A stretch of 12,715 nt of DNA, taken from NCBI GenBank assembly GCA_030951065.1, contig JAUZQH010000162.1:1-12715 (forward strand), read 5' to 3'. The stretch comes from Mariprofundus sp. (GTDB taxonomy: Bacteria > Pseudomonadota > Zetaproteobacteria > Mariprofundales > Mariprofundaceae). The stretch's first letter is position 1; every line of letters starts with the position of its first letter. Made by a program: the position numbers and the translations under genes. Positions 7,597-12,715 of the stretch are shown piece by piece. Below the pieces are notes generated by a model that saw only the letters and a list, made by a program, of their open reading frames with translations, was not told the DNA's origin and did no database searches.

Positions 7597-9424
7597 GGTT
7601 CGTCAGCGCTTTGATGTGCGGATGCTCTTCTTTTATGCATCGGTACCGGCACTGCTGGGGATGCTGTTGTTCCACATCATGCAGATGCAGTGGTTTGAAC
7701 ATGAAAAATATGCACTGCAGGCCAATCAAAACCGTTTGAACATTGTGCCGGTATTGCCGGTGCGCGGGGAAATTATCGACGCCAATGGCAAGGGGCTGGC
7801 TATCAACCGCATTGCCTACCGCGTGTTATTGATTCCGGAACGGGTAGAGGATCTCAATGCGACGTTGAGCAGCCTGACAGAAATGCTGGCCTGGACACCG
7901 GCAAAACGCACCTTGATCCGTAAAAGGGTTCAACGGGCCAGACGCCCCGACCGGCCTGTATTGCTGGATGATAAATTGCAGTGGTCGAGCGTTGCACCAC
8001 TTGCGGCCAGATTGCACCACCTGCCGGGCGTGGATGTCGAGGCTGGCAGTTACCGCCAATATCCATACGCCGAACTGACATCGCATCTGATCGGTTACCT
8101 GTCATTGGCCAGAAAGAAAGATCTGGATGCCGGTTCTCTGCCTACTGAGTTTATTGGCCGCACCGGTGTGGAAAAAAGTTTTGAAACACAACTGCATGGC
8201 CAACCCGGCCATCAACAGGAAGAGGTTGATGCACGGGGCAGACGCGTAGCCGTCGTAAAACGTACCCCCCCTGTTATGGGCGACCGGATTCAACTTGCAC
8301 TGGATATCGATGTTCAAAAGGCTGCCTCGGATGCACTGGGAAAAAGAACCGGCGCTGTCGTTGTCATGGATGTCAAAACCGGCGGTATCATTGCCATGCT
8401 GAGTCAGCCGGGATACGACACCAATCGTTTTATTACCGGCCTGGAGTCCGAGCAATGGAATGCGTGGCTGAATAACCCGGAAAGGCCGCTCCTGAATCGT
8501 GCTACTCAGGCGGCATATCCGCCAGCCTCGACATTCAAGCTTGTCACGGCTCTGGGAGCCCTTAAAAACAACATTCCTCTGGCGAATGGGAGCACATTCT
8601 GTCCGGGTTATCTTGAGCTTGCCGACAGAAAACTGCACTGCTGGAAACACATCGGGCATGGCAAAGTCACGCTGAATTCGGCGCTGATCCAATCCTGCGA
8701 TGTTTATTTTTATCAACTGGGCGACCGTCTTGGCATGGCGGCCATCAGTGATGCCGCCCATGAGTGGGGACTGGGGGAGAAAACACAAATCGATTTATCG
8801 CCGGAAGCACGCGGCATTATTCCCACTCACCAGCCATACATGATGGCCGCGTTCAAAAGCAGCCATACCAAACGCAAGAAATGGTATCGTGGAGAAACGA
8901 TGATTACCGCTATTGGCCAGGGATTGCTGACCGTGACGCCGTTACAGATGGCGCGGCTGGCTGCCGCTATCGCTAACGGAGGCAAGGTACTTAAACCTCA
9001 ATTACTGGCGGATATACAGGCAGAGGTATTACATCAGGTTGATATTAAGCCGGAACAGTTGCAAAAAGTTCAGCAAGCGATGCGGGGCGTAGTTCTGAAC
9101 CCGCATGGTACAGCACACAGGGTGTTGTCAAAAGCGGCATGGACAGTAGCAGGAAAAACAGGAACGGCGCAGGTGGTAAAAATTCTCCGGAATGAAAAAA
9201 AGGGCTTGAGCAAGGATGAACTGCTGCGGCGTCACAGGGATCATGCATGGTTCATGGGCTATGCACCATACGACAACCCGAAAATTGCCATTGCGGTATT
9301 TGTTGAACATGGTGGCCACGGCGGTAGTAGCGCCGGCCCTGTAGCCGCCGCCATTATTGAAACCATGGCTGCTAAACAGGCCCGGCCCGGTATCCCCAGG
9401 GGCACAAAAGGCGGGAAGCTGTGA
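7577..9424 (+). CDS. mrdA: Peptidoglycan D,D-transpeptidase PBP2
   Basis: PBP2 crosslinks new peptidoglycan during side-wall growth, in partnership with RodA. The 615-residue protein has one membrane anchor (about residues 15-36), a pedestal domain starting with VLPVRGEIIDANG (59-71), and the transpeptidase domain. The three active-site motifs are in order: S318-T-F-K321 (after YPPA, where Gly is more usual than A317), S373-C-D375, and K527-T-G-T530. C342, C355, H361 and C374 lie where the zinc site of PBP2 is known in Acinetobacter (Asp, Asp, His, Cys), so a Cys-type zinc site is inferred. GAGG at 7569-7572 precedes the ATG by 4 bases. The gene overlaps mreD at its start and rodA at its end (GTGA). 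The C-terminal tail after residue 600 is basic and glycine-rich. Confidence 0.97.
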   Translation: MRNKKLEVRQRFDVRMLFFYASVPALLGMLLFHIMQMQWFEHEKYALQANQNRLNIVPVLPVRGEIIDANGKGLAINRIAYRVLLIPERVEDLNATLSSLTEMLAWTPAKRTLIRKRVQRARRPDRPVLLDDKLQWSSVAPLAARLHHLPGVDVEAGSYRQYPYAELTSHLIGYLSLARKKDLDAGSLPTEFIGRTGVEKSFETQLHGQPGHQQEEVDARGRRVAVVKRTPPVMGDRIQLALDIDVQKAASDALGKRTGAVVVMDVKTGGIIAMLSQPGYDTNRFITGLESEQWNAWLNNPERPLLNRATQAAYPPASTFKLVTALGALKNNIPLANGSTFCPGYLELADRKLHCWKHIGHGKVTLNSALIQSCDVYFYQLGDRLGMAAISDAAHEWGLGEKTQIDLSPEARGIIPTHQPYMMAAFKSSHTKRKKWYRGETMITAIGQGLLTVTPLQMARLAAAIANGGKVLKPQLLADIQAEVLHQVDIKPEQLQKVQQAMRGVVLNPHGTAHRVLSKAAWTVAGKTGTAQVVKILRNEKKGLSKDELLRRHRDHAWFMGYAPYDNPKIAIAVFVEHGGHGGSSAGPVAAAIIETMAAKQARPGIPRGTKGGKL

Positions 9425-10527
9425 TCCGCATATTCAAAGAGCTGGACTGGATATTGCTTGTCGCCCTGTTTGGGCTGGCGGCACTGGGAATGATTGTGCT
9501 CTATGCTGCGGTGCATCAGGGTGATAGCGAGTTATGGCAAAAACAGGCCATGTTCTGGGCGATTGGTATGCTGGTGTTCAGTATCCTGTGTTTTGTACCC
9601 CTGCGAATACTGGGGTTAGCCTGCTGGCCCATGTATGGCGTGGCATTGCTGCTGCTGATCCTTGTGCCACTGGTCGGCGATATACATATGGGGGCGCGCA
9701 GATGGCTGGATTTCGGGGTTGCCAATATCCAACCCTCGGAAATTATGAAATGGGCACTGATATTTGTGCTGGCAAGCTGGTTCTCCAGCCGGGAAGCCCG
9801 GGGCATGGTTGAAATTACCGTACCGTTGTTATTGGCTGCAATTCCCGCCGGCCTGATCATTATTCAGCCTGATCTGGGCACGACTCTGGTGTTATTGTTT
9901 GCTGCCACGGGCATGGTGATTGCAGCAGGGCTGCCCTGGCGTTTGTTCATGATGGCTGCTGTAGCCGGTTTGGCATCCTTACCGGTATTATGGCATTTCA
10001 TGCATGATTATCAGAAACAGCGCGTGCTCACCTTGCTGGATCCCCAGTCCGATCCGCTGGGTGCCGGTTATCATGTGATTCAGTCTACCATTGCCATTGG
10101 GTCGGGGGGATTATCAGGCAAGGGTTTTTTGCAGGGAACCCAGGGAAGACTGCATTTTCTACCTGAGCAACATACCGATTTCATCTTCTCCATCCTGGCT
10201 GAGGAAGGCGGTTTGCTGGCTGTTGCTGTGTTGTTATCGCTTTATGCCGTATTGATTCTGAGAATCTTGTTTATTGGTCATCGTGCCCATAATCGTTTTG
10301 CATCCTTGCTTTGCATTGGCATTGCCTCGATCTTCATACTGTATATCACGGTGAATATCGGCATGGTTTCAGGACTTTTTCCTGTTGTTGGCCTGCCATT
10401 ACCCTTTATCAGTTATGGTGGATCAGCACTGGTCACCATGCTGGCTGCGCTTGGTCTGGTTATGCGAGTTGCCCTTGAATCAAAAGAAAAGATACCGTGG
10501 CAGCGTCCGGGTAGCCCGCTGGCCTGA
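9421..10527 (+). CDS. rodA: Peptidoglycan glycosyltransferase RodA (SEDS family)
   Basis: RodA polymerises lipid II into glycan strands for wall elongation and works as a pair with PBP2. The 368-residue protein has about ten membrane spans. SEDS signatures are present: ARRWLDFGVANIQPSEIMK (92-110), IIQPDLGTTLVLL (147-159), the large loop with LPEQHTDFIFSILAEE, in which D253 matches the essential catalytic aspartate, and GLPLPFISYGGS (324-335). The start is GTG, and its GTGA overlaps the mrdA stop. AGGCGGGA a few bases upstream is a fair ribosome binding site. It is the last gene of the operon; 18 bases separate it from the convergent TauE/SafE gene and no terminator is visible. RodA is preferred over the division paralogue FtsW because of the position next to mrdA. 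Confidence 0.97.
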   Translation: MIRIFKELDWILLVALFGLAALGMIVLYAAVHQGDSELWQKQAMFWAIGMLVFSILCFVPLRILGLACWPMYGVALLLLILVPLVGDIHMGARRWLDFGVANIQPSEIMKWALIFVLASWFSSREARGMVEITVPLLLAAIPAGLIIIQPDLGTTLVLLFAATGMVIAAGLPWRLFMMAAVAGLASLPVLWHFMHDYQKQRVLTLLDPQSDPLGAGYHVIQSTIAIGSGGLSGKGFLQGTQGRLHFLPEQHTDFIFSILAEEGGLLAVAVLLSLYAVLILRILFIGHRAHNRFASLLCIGIASIFILYITVNIGMVSGLFPVVGLPLPFISYGGSALVTMLAALGLVMRVALESKEKIPWQRPGSPLA

Positions 10528-10545
10528 CATCCCTGCCCCGGACAG

Positions 10546-11352
10546 TCATGACAATGCAGATAATATGGCAGCCACAAACAGACCGATTGCCAACACCGTA
10601 AACGTTGCTTTCAGAGATGCGCGCAGCATGTACTCGGGCACCACGGTATGCAGCCGAGCAGCCCAAGCTGTACTTTTGGGCAGAATCACAGCTATGCCCA
10701 ACCATGCGCCGACCAGAAACATCGACTGTTCTGCCAGTATATCATGCCAGACAGGCTCGAATAACACATTGGCCAAAACAGCACCAAGCGTCATTAACAA
10801 TCCGCATGCAGCCGAAGTCCCAATGGCAAAGCGCAATGCCACAAAACGGCGCAACAATGGAGCTATCATTGTCCCCCCGCCAATACCCAGTGCTCCGGAA
10901 ATAAACCCTATGGGGCCGGAAAACAGGGCCGCGGATGTCTTACCCGCAGATTTCACAAGCACATTACGCCCGTAGTCATAGGCCATCCATCCGTCCAGCG
11001 CCGCCAGAGCCAGCAGCACCCAGGCTTCGGGCAAGTGTAATGTGCTCCACAGCCCCAGGCCGGCACCGACAATCAAACCGGGCAGCAATATTTTCAACAT
11101 TTGGCTGTCGACATGCTTTAATCGCCAGTGCGAACGGGCAGAGAAAAAACCGGTAATCACCACAGCAACCAGGCTGGCGAACACATGTATCGCTACACCA
11201 GCATCTGCGCCCGGCAAGAAAGCGTAGAATACAGGCATATAAATCAAACCGCCGCCAACACCGGACAGCCCGGCCAGTATACCGGCTATAGCACCGGCGC
11301 CCAGACCAACCACCAGGCCATATATCAACAGGGTCAGGTCTATTTCAGGCAT
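10546..11352 (-). CDS. TauE/SafE family (UPF0721) membrane permease
   Basis: The 268-residue product has about seven or eight membrane segments arranged as two halves, each carrying the family's glycine motif: AGLSGVGGGLIYMP (27-40) and GALGIGGGTMIAPLL (153-167). The family is inferred to export or import organosulfur or sulfur oxyanion compounds (sulfoacetate, sulfite, taurine) across the inner membrane, but the specific substrate cannot be told from sequence. No Shine-Dalgarno sequence is clear before the ATG. It follows the small VbhA-like gene by 20 bases on the same strand, which suggests cotranscription, and converges on rodA. No sulfur-metabolism gene is nearby to support a substrate. 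Confidence 0.88.
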   Translation of the reverse strand: MPEIDLTLLIYGLVVGLGAGAIAGILAGLSGVGGGLIYMPVFYAFLPGADAGVAIHVFASLVAVVITGFFSARSHWRLKHVDSQMLKILLPGLIVGAGLGLWSTLHLPEAWVLLALAALDGWMAYDYGRNVLVKSAGKTSAALFSGPIGFISGALGIGGGTMIAPLLRRFVALRFAIGTSAACGLLMTLGAVLANVLFEPVWHDILAEQSMFLVGAWLGIAVILPKSTAWAARLHTVVPEYMLRASLKATFTVLAIGLFVAAILSALS

Positions 11353-11372
11353 ATTGTGTCATTGATACAGCA

Positions 11373-11612
11373 TCAAGCGTTTGAATGCTTGAACAGCAGG
11401 TAACTCTGATATTCCTCAAGGGACATTTTACCCTGAATATAAATCTCCTGATCAGCCAGGGTGTCGGCATCATTGATACCTTCCTTCAGATTATGCGCAT
11501 CCGCAATTTTTTTGCGCTGGCGCAATTCAGCAACACTAATATCGGATACTCTTTTCATCGCAGCAGCACGCCATGCATCGGCGTTGTCATAGCTTCGCTG
11601 TTTATCATTCAT
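11373..11612 (-). CDS. Small protein with VbhA antitoxin-like C-terminus
   Basis: This 79-residue soluble protein is rich in charged residues. The middle (VAELRQRKKIADAHNLKEGI) is helical, and the end (DADTLADQEIYIQGKMSLEEYQSYLL) resembles the C-terminal half of antitoxin VbhA-type domains, which have the pattern of an acidic helix, an aromatic residue, a short G-[KE]-[MI]-[ST] turn and a final helix. The Fic-inhibitory motif [ST]xxxE[GN] is not exact: HNLKEG has His where Ser or Thr is expected. No Fic toxin gene lies next to it. The frame stays open upstream to 11696, but the ATG at 11612 begins the polar, protein-like part; no good ribosome binding site is seen. Its neighbour, 20 bases downstream, is the TauE/SafE gene. 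The family call is tentative, while the coding call is fairly good. Confidence 0.6.
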   Translation of the reverse strand: MNDKQRSYDNADAWRAAAMKRVSDISVAELRQRKKIADAHNLKEGINDADTLADQEIYIQGKMSLEEYQSYLLFKHSNA

Positions 11613-11766
11613 ATGCCGGATTCTACAATGATTTAATGATGAATCGAGCACCGAAACCGGAAAGCAAAGCTGTATCCGGAAATTGACGTATCTCACCCAA
11701 CAGGTTCAGCCTAAGCGATACGGGGAGGCATGACTTCGCCGATTTTGAATGAAAAAGGAGTTTCAG
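11613..11766. promoter_or_regulatory. Divergent intergenic region upstream of rpfF
   Basis: The 154 bases separate the small minus-strand gene from rpfF and must hold the promoters of both if each is transcribed on its own. TTGACG near 11682 is a good -35 likeness, but no -10 lies 16-18 bases on. AAGGAG at 11755-11760 is a strong ribosome binding site 6 bases before the ATG at 11767, and it decides the rpfF start. No binding-site palindrome is obvious. Confidence 0.4.
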
Positions 11767-12633
11767 ATGATGGAATACAACAATACACGCTCAAATCTAA
11801 AATTACAGCCTAGTGAGAGTATAGATACATATTCAAGCCTGGATGTGCGCTATGAAGACAATATAAACCTGGCTTGGCTTTGTATGAAGGGGGTTCCACG
11901 TCCCTGTTTTACACCTGCATTACTCGAAGAGATTCTGAACAGTTTCGAGAACTTCAGATCAAACCCTGCGCTCGAACATATTAATTACCTTGTAATTTCC
12001 TCAACCAATTCGGAGGTATTCAATTTGGGAGGGGATCTTGATCTGTTCTGTAAACTAATCCGTTTACAGGATCGACAGGCTTTATATGACTATGCCATTG
12101 CATGCATCAAAGCGGTCTATCAATTTCATGTCGGTCTCGAGAAAAACATCACAACCATTGCTTTGGTTCAGGGCGATGCACTGGGCGGCGGGTTTGAAAC
12201 AGCTCTTTCCAGTGATGTGCTTATTGCGGAGAAAAATGCAAAAATGGGAATGCCGGAGATTCTATTTAACCTGTTTCCCGGAATGGGAGCATTAAGTCTG
12301 CTATCTCGAAAGATTGGACTCGCACCAGCAGAAAAAATGATTTTAAGCGGGAAGGTTTATACTGCCCAGGAGATGTTTGAATTAGGGATCGTCGACATGC
12401 TGGTTGAAAAGGGGGAAGGAAAACAAGCTGTCTATGATTACCTCCGGAGGGAAAACAGGGCAAGGAATGGTTTCAGAGCCCTGCGTGCAGCAAAAAGATA
12501 CTGTAACCCTGTCAGTTATGAGGAATTGGAGTCGATTACTTCAGTCTGGGTTGATGCGGCACTTAACCTGAGTTCAAAAGACATCCGTATGATGGGACGG
12601 TTGGTAAAAAAACAGATTCAAAAGGTGGCCTGA
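11767..12633 (+). CDS. rpfF: DSF synthase RpfF (crotonase-fold acyl-ACP dehydratase/thioesterase)
   Basis: RpfF makes diffusible signal factor, a cis-2-unsaturated fatty acid quorum signal, by dehydrating 3-hydroxyacyl-ACP and releasing the free acid. The product (288 residues) matches Xanthomonas RpfF throughout: VFNLGGDLDLFCKLIR, YQFHVGLEKNI, ALVQGDALGGGFETALS and MGMPEILFNLFPGMGA. The two catalytic glutamates, E144 and E164, keep the 20-residue spacing of E141/E161 in Xanthomonas. The ATG at 11767 is chosen over one at 11749 because AAGGAG lies 6 bases before it; the following codon is also ATG. The end (ESITSVWVDAALNL) is the typical RpfF tail, not that of ordinary enoyl-CoA hydratases. 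It appears AT-richer than its neighbours, which may mean transfer. No rpfC, rpfG or rpfR is in the window; the next gene to the right is unseen. Confidence 0.93.
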   Translation: MMEYNNTRSNLKLQPSESIDTYSSLDVRYEDNINLAWLCMKGVPRPCFTPALLEEILNSFENFRSNPALEHINYLVISSTNSEVFNLGGDLDLFCKLIRLQDRQALYDYAIACIKAVYQFHVGLEKNITTIALVQGDALGGGFETALSSDVLIAEKNAKMGMPEILFNLFPGMGALSLLSRKIGLAPAEKMILSGKVYTAQEMFELGIVDMLVEKGEGKQAVYDYLRRENRARNGFRALRAAKRYCNPVSYEELESITSVWVDAALNLSSKDIRMMGRLVKKQIQKVA

Positions 12634-12649
12634 ATTGAACGGGAGCAGA

Positions 12650-12675
12650 ACTCCGGGGAGAAGAGGCCCCGGAGT
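12650..12675 (+). terminator. Hairpin after rpfF
   Basis: A perfect 9-bp stem, ACTCCGGGG (12650-12658) with CCCCGGAGT (12667-12675), closes on an 8-base loop, 16 bases after the rpfF stop. No U-run follows. A second stem, TGCTTCG (12678-12684) with CGAAGCA (12695-12701), comes right after it. The pair probably ends the rpfF transcript or protects its end, which would make rpfF monocistronic. Confidence 0.55.
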
Positions 12676-12715
12676 ATTGCTTCGCCTGTCCATTCGAAGC
12701 ATCATTTAGGTTCGT

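Noticed and set aside
8102..8788. 228-codon open frame antisense to mrdA
   Set aside because: It lies wholly within the PBP2 gene, whose frame carries all catalytic motifs; the antisense product has no family look.
10385..10975. 196-codon plus-strand open frame across the rodA end and the TauE/SafE gene
   Set aside because: Both overlapped genes have clear family motifs in their own frames; this one is low-complexity and Asn/Ala/Pro-rich.
11385..11636. 83-codon plus-strand open frame opposite the VbhA-like gene
   Set aside because: The minus-strand frame is charged and helical like a real small protein and is spaced 20 bases from the next gene, whereas this one is hydrophobic without a clear membrane pattern or start signal.

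Overview
The window reads as a chromosomal segment of a Gram-negative proteobacterium. The evidence is a complete rod-shape operon (mreB, mreC, mreD, mrdA/PBP2, rodA), a lipobox-bearing lipoprotein, exonuclease III, PurN and a DSF synthase of the RpfF type. The proteins look most like gamma-, beta- or zetaproteobacterial ones, but nothing here fixes the genus. Base composition is near 50% GC by eye. The RpfF gene at the right end and the gap around 3.7-3.95 kb look AT-richer than the rest.

Layout. (1) 12-2656 holds housekeeping genes: an AEC-family permease, a convergent YqaA-type membrane protein, an O6-alkylguanine DNA alkyltransferase divergent from it, and exonuclease III. The last two are DNA repair enzymes. 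(2) 2654-3957 holds purN in a setting rich in non-coding elements. A hairpin repeat of about 78 bp occurs twice (2654-2732 and 3744-3820), and a 169-bp MITE-like element with imperfect 20-bp inverted ends sits exactly on the purN stop codon (3544-3712). (3) 3970-4767 encodes an unrecognised lipoprotein, followed by tandem hairpins that probably end its transcript. (4) 5142-10527 is the elongasome operon. The last four genes are tightly coupled: ATGA overlap for mreC/mreD, a 20-bp overlap for mreD/mrdA, and GTGA overlap for mrdA/rodA. A 224-bp non-coding gap separates mreB from mreC. (5) 10546-11612 on the minus strand encodes a small acidic/basic-mixed protein with a VbhA-antitoxin-like C-terminus, followed 20 bp later by a TauE/SafE permease. 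(6) 11767-12633 encodes an RpfF-family synthase of the diffusible signal factor (a cis-2-unsaturated fatty acid quorum signal), followed by a strong hairpin.

The clear joint function is in block 4. MreB filaments, with MreC and MreD, position and activate the PBP2-RodA transpeptidase/glycosyltransferase pair for lateral wall synthesis. No new multi-gene system is evident. The points most worth following are the RpfF gene, whose sensor partner is not in the window; the two repeat families that have settled on stop codons; the cysteine-type zinc site predicted in PBP2; and the orphan lipoprotein and VbhA-like small protein.
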